A stretch of DNA of 64,000 bases from Larimichthys crocea (taxonomy: Eukaryota; Chordata; Actinopteri; Sciaenidae), in contig NC_040018.1 of the NCBI RefSeq assembly GCF_000972845.2, positions 16,403,157 through 16,467,156 on the forward strand, given 5' to 3'. The notes beneath the pieces are model-generated. The model was not told the origin of the DNA, did not search any database, and saw only the letters and a program-made list of their open reading frames with translations. A program made the translations under genes and the position numbers. Positions 39,801 to 49,835 of the stretch are shown here, piece by piece; the first letter of the stretch is position 1; every line of letters begins with the position of its first letter.

Positions 39801-42800
39801 TAAAGAAAAATAATCTTATTTGTCTTTCTAATATGTTAAATGAGTGTGCTTCATGATACTGTGGTAATGCAATTGCATTGTTTATGGGTCATTCCTCAAC
39901 ATTCCTACGGGAGAGAAGTTAAATAACCACTACGACCACACTCTTAATCATTTCTTCACATAAATGTCCACTTCTGGCTGTGAAAGCAAATGTGTCAGGG
40001 ACGCAGGGGAAGGCGGATGTTTTCCTGCAGCTGAAAGAGAGAGTTTTAGCTCTTCTCTCTCAGTGAAACCGGGGATTCCATTGTTAGAGGGGCCCTTAAT
40101 CTACTCCTAATCTGGATTAGGGCCCCCGGTGTGTCCCTCTCCTGGCGGGACGAGGGGGTCAGCAGGGCAGGGGGGTCAGGGGCTCATCTTCTCTTTGTGA
40201 GCTAGGCAACCCGCTTAGCGTTCCATCCCCGCCCTGATGGCCTCACCTTTGATCTGATGTCTTCATCGAGAGAACGACACAGTGGGCTATGCCAGGAGAG
40301 GTGTGTGTAAGGGGAAAGTAAGCGTTGACTCTGGGGGTGAATTTGGGATGCAAATCCTCTGGCAGGGCTTACTAGTGGTTTGTAAAGACGATTTTACAGG
40401 GGAAGGGGGAGAGGTGAGAAAAGGACACAGATATAAAGAAGTTTCCAGGGAGAGAGAAAGAGGGAGAGGATCCCCAGGGACACACTGTGTGCTGTTAATC
40501 CACATAGCGATATGGATTATAGACAGAAGGGGGGAGACTGCAGAGAAATAGAAGGGGAGGGTCACCTCTCAAAGCGGAAGAAAGAGTGTAGGACTGCCGA
40601 CCCTAGCAGGGGGAAAGGCAGGGATTTGGGGGAAGACAGAGGCGCAGGTCTGGGTCATAGGGTTGAGCGAGCAGACATGTCAATGCACAGACTGCAAAGT
40701 ACTCTTGTTTCCCAGGCTAAGCAGGGGTGCAGGCGTGTGTGTATATGTGTGTATATGTGAGTTGGGGACCAGTGAAAAGCCTACCTATTGCCAGCTAAGT
40801 GTGAGTAATCTGGTCCAGCTCTGAAAGGAGAGGCTGAGGCCTCATTCACTCCACAAAGGAGTTTAGAAGCTCATGGATTTAGTGGTGGAGACAATTGCCA
40901 AACTACTAAGACCAGAGAGCCAGTGCTGTTCTGTTCTCATACCATCATTAACACATGTTGGACTTTCAATAATAATAAGAAGCTTGACCACAAAGATACT
41001 GTATATCCGCGTCCATATATGCTGCAATCTTTATGATATCAGACAATAATACACACTGTCATGTGATCACCTGTACTTTTGGAAGATTCTGATAGCGCCA
41101 GGCGATCTTCATGGCATCCATACTGTCCTGAGGTTCACAAGACAGTCTGGGCTGCTCCACTGGTTTGTGGATAGCAACATCGTCCAAGATGGGAGCCGGT
41201 AGTTCCTGCACAGGGTGATACAATGAATACAAAAGAGACACACAGACATTTTAGTTATCCTTAATGCTGTATCATGAATCTCATCTATCAGGAAATAATG
41301 CATGTGTGCAGAAGTCTCAGTATTCGAGAGCACACTGATTTCTTAAATGTGGTGTGAACAAAAAACAAACTTGGTTTCTTTAATTGTGTTGAAAAATATA
41401 TGAATTTTTCTCCTGTGGTGGTGTGCACTTTCATCAAACACATTTAGGTCCCTGTTAGTATAGTGTAGTTGTTAGATACTTGTTTTGTAAAATTCAGAGG
41501 CCATAATAACAAAAAACTGTAACCGCATCTTTATAAGAGAGATGGATCTTTCACTGTGTAAATGTGTAAATAAAAAAAAAAAATAAAAAAAGAAAAAAGG
41601 ATAAGAAATTGCTGGCCTTAGCTCAAAAACATAGTAGGGGTGTGTGTGAAATCTGATTAATTAGCTGATGTAAGTAAAAATTGGTTTTTAAGAATTTGTG
41701 TTGTGCATATCAACAAGTTCCCCCAATTTCCTCCTTTGACCTGATTTCTCCCAATAAGCTGGTTTCTTGTATGCATGTTAACGTAATGCATAAAGTACAA
41801 CCTTAGCATCCGAAGATTAGCATACTGTGAATGTGGCTGTGAAAACACTAAATGATGTGATATATCCCCATTGGGAGTCCCCCTCTCTTAATAAGCCTTT
41901 GATATGTAAAGAGAGGGTGAGGCTGTGACCCCTCCCACTATCAATCAGTGGGAGAGAGGCCCTCCTCCTGTATGATGGGTGGCAGTCAGCTTCTGGAGCT
42001 ATGGTCCTCTTCACAGAGTGATGTATCGGGAAACATTTCAACAATGCCACAACCATGCCACCCTCGACCTCTCAAACACCCCCGCTGACCCTGACACATC
42101 TTGGGGAAAGCTGTGTGCCTATAATACCTGCTAAATCATGGTCTAGCCATGTATAGCGTATGTTGTGTCAAAGTAATATTTTAACAACTTTTGTGGATGG
42201 TTTGTCAAGACTTGTAGCTTGGCAAAAACATTTAATACATTGCAGAACAACAAATTTACTTTGTTAGAGCTTAATAACTGACCTTCTCTCATACCTGTAA
42301 AATGTCGTCTGGGTTATCTTGAGCCGCAGCCACAAAAAGCTCATGTCGACACACCACTCCTTCTGCAAGGAAGTACTTCAAGATCATACGAGAGTAGCTA
42401 TCATATCGGTCCTCCTCTGAAAAAAAAAAAAAAGAAGAATGGGAAAACTCAAATAAACAAACATATACTCTGAAAAACTGTTAATCACTGCCATAATGCT
42501 AAAGTTGTCTGTGAGGAAAAACATTTAGTGATAAAAAAATAATAACAATCTAACAATATAATAACCTCTATATAAAAAATCCCAAATCTATCATTCAATC
42601 TTATCTCATTCTGACAATTCATTCACACACCACAGATCCTGCATAGCATGACCACATCACAGTTGCCAGCTGTAATTGATGTAAGGACCACATTCGAGCT
42701 ACCTTCAGTAGGGAAAGGATGACATGGCAATCGTCATGGCACAGAAACATATTCCTGTGTGACTGTCAAAGCTGAGATGACATCTCCAGCTCTCTTGTTA

Positions 42801-45800
42801 AGATCTTAGCAGTATTCCTGTCCACTTTCACCTACCGCATCGCTAACCAGCAGCAGAGGTGAGAAGAAGACACCTGTCTTAAGCATTCATCGGACCCCTC
42901 CCCATGAACGCAAAGGTACCCCAGCTGTCAGGACAGCTGACAGGAGAAGAGATAAGTAGGATAAGATAGAGCATGTCCTCAAAGTGCTCCCTGACATCTG
43001 GTTCATTTGAATCTCCCTGCTTTTTGGGTGAACTCTGACAGCAATGGAATCGGATCATCGTTATGTTTTCAGTGTCATTCACATCAGGTGTATTTATTGT
43101 CATAAAAGTATGTTAAAATGCATATACAAGTTATACAAGAGACCCTTAAACACAAGGGGAGAGGGTCATTCTCAGCTTGAAGACATGGAATTACAGTCTC
43201 ATTTAGTGTCTCAAGCATTAAATGGACAAACATACTTTCTCCAAAGGTGGCCTTTTTCAGAGCACACAAAGCAGCCACCCAGTCTTTCCACACCCCAAAC
43301 CCACAAAAAAAGCCTGCATCATCACCATGACCCCCTCCCCAGTAGAGCACATAACTCTACCCAGCATGTTACTGCTGCTTCCTGTCACAATCATCATTTT
43401 GTAAAGATTTCATAGGCCTCTCCACACAATGACAAACAGTGGGCACAAGGACAAAGGCAGCAGTGACAGTTAAAGGTAATGGGCATACAGCTGACAGCTT
43501 GGGAATGACATCCTGACGTGTCATCCTCAGACATCCGGAGAATTCCCCCCTCCCACGTTCCCGGTCCATGTCCTCACCTACGGACTCAGGATGGCCCAGG
43601 AAATTCCATGGCTCTTCAATTTGTTGTCGGCAGGGCTCCCTGTTCTCTTATTGATGGGTTTCTAGGTCAGCAGGCCTTTGTGGCTTTCAGCAGGCCCCAC
43701 AAAGACTCCCAGATGGGCCCTCTCAAGATGGGGCCTATTGTGGCTGTGTTTCTATGGGAGCCTTACAAATGGAACCTCCAGGAGTCATTAGGCTGTTGAG
43801 GCGGGGGGTAAGGGAGGGGGTGAGAGGTGGCGGGGTATACGAGCAACAGGGGGTGGGGGACGGTCATATCTTTGAGGTAGATCAGTCACTCTGGACAGTC
43901 ATGGGATGATTTTTTTCTCCTTTTTTTTTTTTTTGCTTATTCTGACGAAGGTTTGGTTAAGAGGGGGCGGACGCCTCTGCTTCATTTGCCTTCGAACAGC
44001 GGAGTGGAAGTGCAAGAGTTCTGAATCATATCTGCTAATGCTGCAGGGGGAGGAGACAAAATATCTAGGTCACAGTGTTTTCCCCCTTGTATGAATCTTT
44101 GGTCTATGAAGTACTATTATTTCTACTGAGCAGCTCAAATTCATTACAACCATACAGCAGGTTATGAAAATATACACTTACTGAAAGCTTGAGCTTTAAA
44201 ATACCCGACTCACCATTAAATACTGCTACAAAAGCTAGATTAGATCAGGTTAAAAGGCAATTAGAAGCATGTGTCAGCCCAATTTACTGTTAATGTTTGA
44301 CATATCTTATTATTAAGCTTCAAATTGAGACCACTCTTCCTCTTAATCAATTCAATTTGTAATGATGTGGTGGTGTTGTTTACACCAAGACGCATTTAAA
44401 CAGATATACCTGTCATTTGTGGGCAGATGACACTTTATTATATCATGTATATTGTGTATAGTACCCTTATCACTTTTAATGTTGCCTTATTGCCTTCAAA
44501 TTGTGTTGTTATGGTTTATGTTTTTATGCTGCACTATTTCCTCTTGAAAACATACTACGAACACTAAGTGTCCTGATTCTTTTCATTGGGTGCTGCTATA
44601 GAGTCTCACTGCATATCCTGTAGCTATATAGAAGCATAAATATGTTGTCCTTACTTACTGTTAGGCCTGTGTGTTTGTCCAAGTAATGATTATGATAAAC
44701 TACTTTCATAATATGTGTCATAGTCTTTTATATAAATATCAAAACTAAGATTATTCTTTTTAAAGTGCACTGCAAAGCCATGAAATATTGAAAACCTGCA
44801 AAAATTAGGCCAATATAATACTAATTATTATGGCTACATTAAAGAAGAAACACATTCACTTAAATTAACAGAATGAAACCATACATGGTCAACATAATAA
44901 GAGCTGGGACGCTTTGTTCGTTCTTACAAAAACACAAGAGATGAGAGATCTTCAGACAGCAGCCATACTGGGCTGATCCCCCTCTGGTTGACAAATCAGG
45001 ATGGACAGCTCAAGACACTTCAAAGGCAGACAACGACCAGTCTGATAATTTTATGTCTGTGTCTCACAAACAGGCCATCACGGCTAAAGGGGCAGACTGT
45101 AGGAGATGACTGCCTAAAACAAACACAAACAAACACACACTCCAAACCCCCCCCCTCCACCATCCCATCCACCCACACAACAAAACAGAGAGCACAGTGT
45201 GTACACACACACACACACACTGTTCTTTCAGAGACAAACACAAGAGAGCTCACACACGCATTTCACCTTTACTGTGTCTCTCATTACCAGATGAAACCAA
45301 CCGTACACTGATTCACAAAATGGAAGGGAAGAACGCATTAGTGTATAATCACTGACTCCTGCATCGATTGGGGGGGTGAATTAAAGGGCAAAGCAATATC
45401 ATCAGTTGGTATAGGCCTTTGCTACACACAAATTACAGCTTCAAGGGGAAACAAGACTACCTTAACCTCACTGTCTACCAGTGCATATAGCCTAGCCTAT
45501 GATGAATGATAATAACAATAATAATACTGGAGAAAACATTTATGTCCCTCGAAAAACCCACTTGCTTTGAATGTACTCCCGAAAACTTCTATAACACATC
45601 TGCAGATGAGCGTATTCATTAAGCATCACTAGTGGAAGTGTGAACACCTGGGATTCTGACTAGAGACCCTCAGGTCATTTGTCTATTTGCCATTCTGCTA
45701 GACAGTGACACGCTAACCACAAAGAGCCTGAGGACGGACAGAGAGACAGACAGACAGATAGACAGTATCATTAGCTGTGGCATTGCTACTGAATTCAGTT

Positions 45801-48389
45801 TGGAGAATACGTTTGATTTTTGACTCTATATGAATATATTAAGAAGAATATGCTGGCGCTACATTCCACTCACAGGTTAAAGCACTGTCATTTAAAATCT
45901 ATAATATCTGTATTGTGAGGATTACCAAAAATATTTTAGGCGCATGAAAAAATTTTCCTGGCTTAAAGTATTCAATATTACAAATGATGCATCTTTTGGT
46001 ATTTGGACAACGGCTACTGAACACAGCAGTTTATTGTTTGTAACTTTTTTTCCGTGACTCCACTCTAAAACAACATGTCCCCAGATATAGAAACTATGTT
46101 AAACACAGCAAACTTACTAGTAAAGCCTAAAGACAAAAAAGGCTCATTGTATTTCATGAAGAGTTAACTATTGTTGTGTACTGTTTACCATCATGTACAC
46201 TCTATTCACCACTGTAACCTGATGTGTATTATCTGCATTATTATTTATGTATGTGTATTACTTGCTCAAAGTTAATCTCATTTACAAATAGCTCAAATCT
46301 AAGACATTGTTGGTCTGATGACAGTTTAAGAAATGATCAGAAAGAAATACTAACTAGAAGATATAGTTCAAGTATTTAGTAATATATTATAATGTTATAA
46401 CTTTTAATATCCTCACACTGCATTAGTGAGGGTAACACGAAAATCTAACCCAAAAAGTCATCACTAATTTTTAGACTGTTCTGATTAATTGCTCACCGTC
46501 TCATGTCCTGACCAAACATCCTGTTTCAATAGGGAAAACATCACAAGAAAGTGATCACTGCATTTAATGAGGCCCTTATGTTTGTGTCTTGTTTCAGTGG
46601 CTTACCTATGAGAAGTACTGTTCCAACTGCTAACCCACCACCTGTTTGTGAAGGGAAAAAAACAACAATCATTTATTTTTTTTAAGAATATCACATGTCA
46701 CACGTTGAAGACACTTTCATACTGTGATTCAATGTGAAGCACTTGAACTGCTGCTCTCTTCATTTTCACTTGTTATGGTAGGGAAATCACAGGTGTTACT
46801 AATAACAGTAAGGATGGCTCCATTCTATTCAAAAGTCCCAGTATGTTATGACAGTGTGACAATAAGCACCAGGGACCATGAAATGGAAAAGGCTAAATTC
46901 AGCAATCATTCATTTTATTTTTTTTTTATTTTACCTAATGTGACATATCAACATCATACCAGAAGAGACAAATCTTACACTGGTTATGGCAGCAACAACA
47001 AAAAAAGACCACTGATAAGCTAAGAGAATTTCAAGCAAGCTCTTGTGTTTGCTTTCAAAAAACACAAAACATATATTTTTTGTTTTGTTAGTTGGCTCTA
47101 GATCTTGCTCCTGTGTGCCAGTGGACAACTAATAGTCTGAGACTAAAGAGGTCTTAATAGATTTAGACTAAAAGAACAAGAACATGTCATGACAACACCT
47201 GAAAATTGTGCTTTAGCTGAAATTACGTTGCGGAGAATAAGCATGAAATAGAGTAGTTGTATGAAACACTTCATAGACTGAATAAACAAGAGACAAGGCA
47301 TGACACATTGTTATACATATTATACATGAAAGAGAAAGTAGTAGTTCTCATCAGGCACAAGCTCAAAATGAATATATTTTATGAGCGTGAGTACCTAAAG
47401 TTGCAAGTATTGTGAAAAAATAAGCCATAAAATTATCATTGCCAGTACGGCCAAAAGTAATTAAATAAGAGGATGCAGATAAGTTTTCCACCGTATTCTG
47501 ATCATAACAACATTAGTTCCGTTCCGTTATAATACAACAGACCTTTTTCACAGCTGCCATTTTGTCATGAATTGGGGTCAACACAGGTGTTTCTAATGAC
47601 ACTAATTAAGGCTCAGTTCCATTCATTGCAGCAGAGACTTTGAATGTGCACCACAGCAGCAGCCTGACTCTGTCTGACCTGAATGGAACAGAGCCTTAAT
47701 TAGCGTCATTGGTAACACCTGTGTTGACACTACTACGTATCAAAGTGACTGCTGTGGAAAAGGGTCTGTATTGTGTTTACACAGACAAACACCTCACAAT
47801 ACACAATGTTTGCTGTGTAATTCTATTATGAGTCATCAGTTTTATACCATGACCACTTGAATGAGTTGTCATTTGACATTAGGTAGATGCATTTTTGGCA
47901 TATAACATCACGTGCTGCCAATTCTGTTAAAAAAGGAATATGAATGTTTATTTGGACGGTTTAAGCTTAAAGACAAACAAATTCTATAGTTATCATCAAA
48001 CAAATGCCTTGTCTGTGCTGCAGACACATCACTATAAAATAAAAGTAAAGACCAGGTTCCCACTAAATGCATAAAATGTGTAAACAATGCATAAATCTAT
48101 CGTTAACTCTCATGCTTTGTCCTAACATGGTCCAACACTGTGTCACTAATACTTGGTAACACACTTCAGTGTGTGGCTACCGCTAGCTCCAGGTCCCAGC
48201 AGCAGACTGACCGAGCAGATAGTCGAGTGACGTGACGCCGGTCGACACTAAGAGTTGTCCATTTTGAACCGACGGTCTGGTGCCAGGTATGGAGATCAAC
48301 CTGCTCCTTGTTTTCTTCTGAAAACTCGTAGCGTTGAACGATGAACGCTCAGCTGAGGCTTCACCCACACCGCTCATGGGAGCTGCCAT
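27702..48389 (-). CDS. elp4: elp4, Elongator complex subunit 4 (coding exons 1-9 of an expected 10; 3' end outside window)
   Basis: Elp4 is a RecA-fold subunit of the Elp4/5/6 ring of Elongator, which makes the mcm5/ncm5-type wobble-uridine modifications of tRNAs, mainly in the cytoplasm. Nine exons join in one open frame: 48389-48212, 46641-46606, 42416-42295, 41205-41071, 39629-39493, 36765-36681, 34116-33928, 30183-30075 and 27808-27702 (1098 nt, 366 codons). All junctions are GT-AG and phases match. Recognised family segments are [19 protein letters not shown] (exon 1), [15 protein letters not shown] (exons 1-3), [12 protein letters not shown] (exon 4), SRFGHYYD (exon 5), [19 protein letters not shown] (exon 7), [15 protein letters not shown] (exons 8-9) and [15 protein letters not shown] (exon 9). 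The human protein is 424 residues and ends with about 43 residues in its last exon. That exon was searched for on the minus strand to the left and not seen. The gene is head to head with immp1l. Confidence 0.95.
28289..28310. repeat. (GTAT)n tetranucleotide microsatellite
   Basis: Five or more GTAT units in elp4 intron 8. Confidence 0.9.
30036..30061. repeat. (TG)n, transcribed as CA repeat next to elp4 exon 8 donor
   Basis: About 13 TG units. On the elp4 transcript this reads as CA repeat starting about 14 nt downstream of the exon 8 donor. Confidence 0.9.
30075..30183 (-). CDS. elp4: elp4 coding exon 8
   Basis: Encodes [20 protein letters not shown] then [16 protein letters not shown] (residues 295-330) and the first base of Gly331. 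[15 protein letters not shown] is an Elp4 hallmark. A GA-rich block at 30190-30251 on + supplies a very long pyrimidine tract upstream of the acceptor on the transcribed strand. A CA repeat (TG on +, 30036-30061) begins about 14 nt inside the following intron, after donor GTAAGA. Confidence 0.95.
30250..30370. promoter_or_regulatory. Candidate conserved element upstream of elp4 exon 8
   Basis: GCAGGTAATTAAAAGCC and TTGCAATTAAATTAGGTCATC lie in unique DNA in elp4 intron 7, adjacent to the pyrimidine tract of exon 8. TAATTA cores suggest a homeodomain enhancer. Confidence 0.28.
31611..31650. repeat. 40-bp near-perfect palindrome
   Basis: The arms read CATTTATTTTCAGTCATATA and its inverse with one mismatch and no spacer, forming a potential AT-rich cruciform. 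It lies in elp4 intron 7. It may be a remnant of a foldback element. Confidence 0.8.
33928..34116 (-). CDS. elp4: elp4 coding exon 7
   Basis: Encodes residues 232-294, including [19 protein letters not shown], then [20 protein letters not shown] and a hydrophobic strand ending VPSHLIQ. It closely matches human RNILRIGIQNLGSPLWGDD and MPTHLIQ. The acceptor CATAG follows a strong pyrimidine tract on the transcribed strand (A/G-rich 34120-34148 on +). The donor is GTAAGA. Length is 189 nt, phase 0 on both sides. Confidence 0.95.
34117..36680 (-). other. elp4: elp4 intron 6
   Basis: No exon or clear mobile element was seen. A candidate element at 35555-35700 is listed separately. Confidence 0.7.
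35555..35700. promoter_or_regulatory. Candidate conserved element in elp4 intron 6
   Basis: A unique block with CTGCTTTAATGATGTCAGC and AGTTAATCTGGCG motifs, mixed GC content and no coding frame of note. Confidence 0.25.
36681..36765 (-). CDS. elp4: elp4 coding exon 6
   Basis: Completes Ser203, then encodes [20 protein letters not shown] and GFDVAAPM (residues 204-231). It aligns with human [22 protein letters not shown]. The acceptor is CTTTTCAG and the donor GTAAGAA. Phase is 2 in and 0 out. This is one of the less conserved Elp4 segments, so identity rests partly on frame and order. Confidence 0.88.
38105..38128. repeat. (TG)n microsatellite
   Basis: A TG run in elp4 intron 5, flanked by GCGT variants. 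Confidence 0.85.
38943..39271. mobile_element. hAT-type MITE (329 bp) with 8-bp target duplication
   Basis: The element begins TAGGGCCGTCAG and ends CTGACAGCCCTA, 12-bp terminal inverted repeats with one mismatch. It is flanked by GTGCTTAT at 38935-38942 and again at 39272-39279. An 8-bp duplication with TAGGG ends is typical of the hAT superfamily. The interior is AT-rich and has no transposase frame, so it is non-autonomous. It lies in elp4 intron 5, about 50 bp from the 33-bp minisatellite. Confidence 0.88.
39326..39515. repeat. 33-bp minisatellite spanning the elp4 exon 5 splice donor
   Basis: Units begin at 39326, 39359, 39392, 39425, 39458 and 39491, exactly 33 bp apart, with a core like TTCTGTGGATGATGTC. 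The sixth unit covers the last 23 nt of elp4 exon 5 and its donor. On the transcribed strand, units 1 and 2 also carry ACAGGTAAAC and ACAGGTAAGC, which are good donor sequences. Because 33 is a multiple of three, an off-frame ORF runs through the array. Confidence 0.9.
39493..39629 (-). CDS. elp4: elp4 coding exon 5
   Basis: Encodes residues 158-202 plus two bases of codon 203, with [13 protein letters not shown] at the start (human [14 protein letters not shown]) and CHRFYLPE later. The longer open frame that overlaps this exon (39676-39269) is a different frame and is not Elp4. In the Elp4 frame a read-through past the donor meets TAA at once. The donor is CAG/GTAAAAC at 39492. The last 23 nt or so of the exon form the sixth unit of a 33-bp tandem repeat that continues into the intron. 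Confidence 0.93.
40010..40270. promoter_or_regulatory. Candidate enhancer with palindromic bicoid-class homeodomain sites
   Basis: The inverted pair CCTAATC-TG-GATTAGG (40106-40121) is nested in larger arms GGGGCCCTTAATC (40089-40101) and GATTAGGGCCCCC (40115-40127). TAATC/GATTA cores are bound by OTX/CRX/PITX (K50) homeodomains. The flanks are CpG-containing and unique. It lies in elp4 intron 4. Confidence 0.35.
41071..41205 (-). CDS. elp4: elp4 coding exon 4
   Basis: Encodes residues 113-157, starting [15 protein letters not shown] and ending [14 protein letters not shown]. The human counterparts are ELPAPLLDD and [12 protein letters not shown]. Length is 135 nt with phase 0 on both sides, so skipping this exon would keep the frame. 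The acceptor is CTGTGCAG and the donor GTGATC. Confidence 0.95.
42295..42416 (-). CDS. elp4: elp4 coding exon 3
   Basis: Encodes [20 protein letters not shown] followed by [21 protein letters not shown] (residues 72-112). The human counterpart reads [20 protein letters not shown]. The acceptor on the transcribed strand follows a long T run (A run at 42420-42433 on the + strand). The donor is GTATGA, from 42294. Phase is 1 in and 0 out. Confidence 0.94.
42417..46605 (-). other. elp4: elp4 intron 2
   Basis: No exon was seen. It contains a T-run near 43920, CA repeats near 45205, and the candidate element at 43570. The remainder is AT-rich unique sequence. Confidence 0.7.
43570..43810. promoter_or_regulatory. 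Candidate conserved element in elp4 intron 2
   Basis: A unique, GC-richer stretch with several related GGGCC/GGCC motifs and CTCTTATTGATGGG (HOX/PBX-like). It is followed by G-rich and T-rich simple sequence. The evidence is compositional only. Confidence 0.2.
46606..46641 (-). CDS. elp4: elp4 coding exon 2 (36 nt)
   Basis: Very short exon between acceptor CAG (46644-46642) and donor GTAAGC (from 46605). It encodes [11 protein letters not shown] plus split codons at both ends (residues 60-72). This is the nucleotide-binding-loop position of the RecA fold. As in other Elp4 proteins, it has no GKT/GKS Walker A. It is too short to appear as an ORF and was found from the protein family pattern. 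Confidence 0.92.
46642..48211 (-). other. elp4: elp4 intron 1
   Basis: It contains the foldback element at 47539-47767. A stretch near 46785-46830 (CACAGGTGTTACTAATAACA) vaguely resembles part of one arm and may be a diverged relative. Nothing else was recognised. Confidence 0.65.
47539..47767. mobile_element. Foldback MITE-like element with long inverted arms
   Basis: The element starts AGACCTTTTTCACAGC and ends GCTGTGGAAAAGGGTCT. Each arm runs about 85 bp inward and includes CAACACAGGTGT and CTAATTAAGGCTC on one side and their inverse on the other. I judge the arms roughly 80 percent identical by eye. No coding frame is present. Target duplication is unclear. It lies in elp4 intron 1. Confidence 0.7.
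48212..48389 (-). CDS. elp4: elp4 coding exon 1
   Basis: Encodes residues 1-59 plus the first base of codon 60. I chose the ATG at 48389-48387, giving [16 protein letters not shown], because vertebrate ELP4 starts MAA and this residue spacing fits. The same frame is open further upstream to an ATG at 48440, which would add 17 residues (MDDTRQNISRR...), but that stretch overlaps the promoter CCAAT region and is less likely to be used. The conserved part is [19 protein letters not shown]. The exon ends CTG CTC G with donor GTCAGT at 48211, a somewhat weak site. Splicing to exon 2 restores the LLGGGLA motif. Confidence 0.92.
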
Positions 48390-48560
48390 ACTGCGTGTGA
48401 CGTGGTGACGCCTGCTAATGTTTTGGCGCGTGTCGTCCAATCACAGGGGACGTTGCTGGCGCTCGACCAATGGGAGCAGAGGTTGTTACGGAGCGTCGCG
48501 TTCGGACTCCCGTGTGGAGGAAGTTCAGTTTGTTATGATAAGTGCATGGTCGGAGCGTTG
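48390..48560. promoter_or_regulatory. Divergent elp4/immp1l promoter
   Basis: Only 188 bp separate the elp4 start codon (48389) from the donor that ends the presumed immp1l first exon (48578). The segment is locally GC- and CpG-rich in an otherwise AT-rich window. It carries two CCAAT boxes, at 48437-48441 and 48467-48471, and no clear TATA box. This matches a CpG-island bidirectional promoter, as known for the human ELP4/IMMP1L pair. Transcription start sites cannot be placed from sequence alone. Confidence 0.75.
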
Positions 48561-48578
48561 AGTCGCTCAGTCTGATAG
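48510..48578 (+). other. immp1l: immp1l non-coding first exon (start uncertain)
   Basis: A consensus donor, ATAG/GTGAGT, lies at 48578/48579 just past the CCAAT-containing promoter. The first coding exon begins at 55349 with an acceptor, so an upstream non-coding exon is required, and this donor is the best candidate. The 5' boundary is a guess and depends on the transcription start. The resulting intron 1 would be about 6.8 kb. Confidence 0.55.
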
Positions 48579-49779
48579 GTGAGTAAAACCTCTGTTGACT
48601 CGTTTTATAGTCACCCTGTTTACGCATACGTGAGTGTGTGTGTTCTTAATAACTACTCCATTCATAAAAAAAACTCCTGGCTTTGACTTTGACCTCGTTG
48701 CTTCATTGCATAACATGACACAACCCGAGAATCAGCTCCTTCGTTTTACATTCACTTATACTGTAATAGCGTAATAGCGTGAATATGGTACAGCAGGCAA
48801 CGATACAAAGCATAACCTACACATATTAATGGCTGAATTATTCAGTGAGCAGCAATCAGCCGATGATTACTTCACTGCATAATGAATTACTTAAGGTGTC
48901 ACTGTATAATCTACAGATACAAAAATATATAGTGCTGTGCTCCTAAGGAGTGTATCACAACAGCTGTATTAATCAGCTATCCCATCTAGGTCTCCTGCCA
49001 AGGCACAACCAATGTCAGTGTTGTATGTTATGTAATATAGTGTAATAAATAGGTACATACTTGATCATAACACAGAGCAGCTTCATGTGTCTGTGCACTG
49101 AGCAGCTCTGTGTGAACTGCTCTGTATGTGCATTTGCGGTTGTATGCGCTGTAGTTATTTTATGCTGACAGTGAAGGTCACTGTGGATCCCTGTATACCA
49201 ACCTTCCCTATCACATGCAGATTGAAAGGTTCAGCAGCTGCAGGTAGATGTGGGGAGCACTAGCAACTCCTGAATGACACAGTTAAGGTTAATGAGCCTT
49301 AGACTTCAAGTTGACAACGCCAACACAGACTATTCCTGCTCTACACTAATTTGGCTGAGTGTCACACGGTGGTCAACTGCTGGCCTTTTCTATTTTTTGT
49401 TATTTTTTTGTTTTTAATTGAAATAATTTTATATTTCTGGTAAGGTTTTTTTTCTCCCTAAAACACAACAGTAAACTGGAGCATTTGAGATCCATTGTAG
49501 TCATCAAACAGGGAAAAATATAAATTGTATATGTGTTCCATTTGAGGCATTTTATATTTTAAACACACAACAAAAAGATTTTTGCCATTGTTATAAAGTG
49601 TTGTTATTACATTTTATACAATATACAATATATTGTTTTGACTCAGAGGTCTAAACATATTCTTATATCTAGAATATATTGTTAGTATGATTAAAATGTC
49701 AAAAAAGCATGCAAATAGGACCCTATTGTACAATACAAAATGTATGTATTACAATTATTTAAAATACTTACTACGTTCT

Positions 49780-49835
49780 GTTTTCACTGATGTTTTACAC
49801 AACGTCCCAACTTTTTTTGGAATCTGGGTTGTATA
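49780..49835 (+). repeat. Terminal fragment of a common fish DNA-transposon-like repeat
   Basis: TTTTACACAACGTCCCAACT followed by TTTTTTGGAATCTGGGTTGT matches a recalled, very common teleost repeat end. No matching opposite end was seen within 2 kb upstream, so the copy is truncated or too diverged. It lies in immp1l intron 1. Confidence 0.45.

Larger units (their letters stand above)
39630..42294 (-). other. elp4: elp4 introns 4 and 3 (interrupted by exon 4)
   Basis: Apart from exon 4 (41071-41205) and the candidate enhancer at 40010-40270, I see only AT-rich unique DNA and an A-rich stretch near 41572-41600. Confidence 0.65.

Noticed and set aside
41452..41500. CCTGTTAGTATAGTG resembles the 5' part of tRNA-Asp/Glu
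   Set aside because: There is no B box or 3' half. It is at most an old tRNA-pseudogene fragment or a chance match.
48390..48440. Upstream in-frame ATG that would extend Elp4 by 17 residues
   Set aside because: It overlaps the first CCAAT box region, and vertebrate ELP4 begins with MAA as at the downstream ATG.
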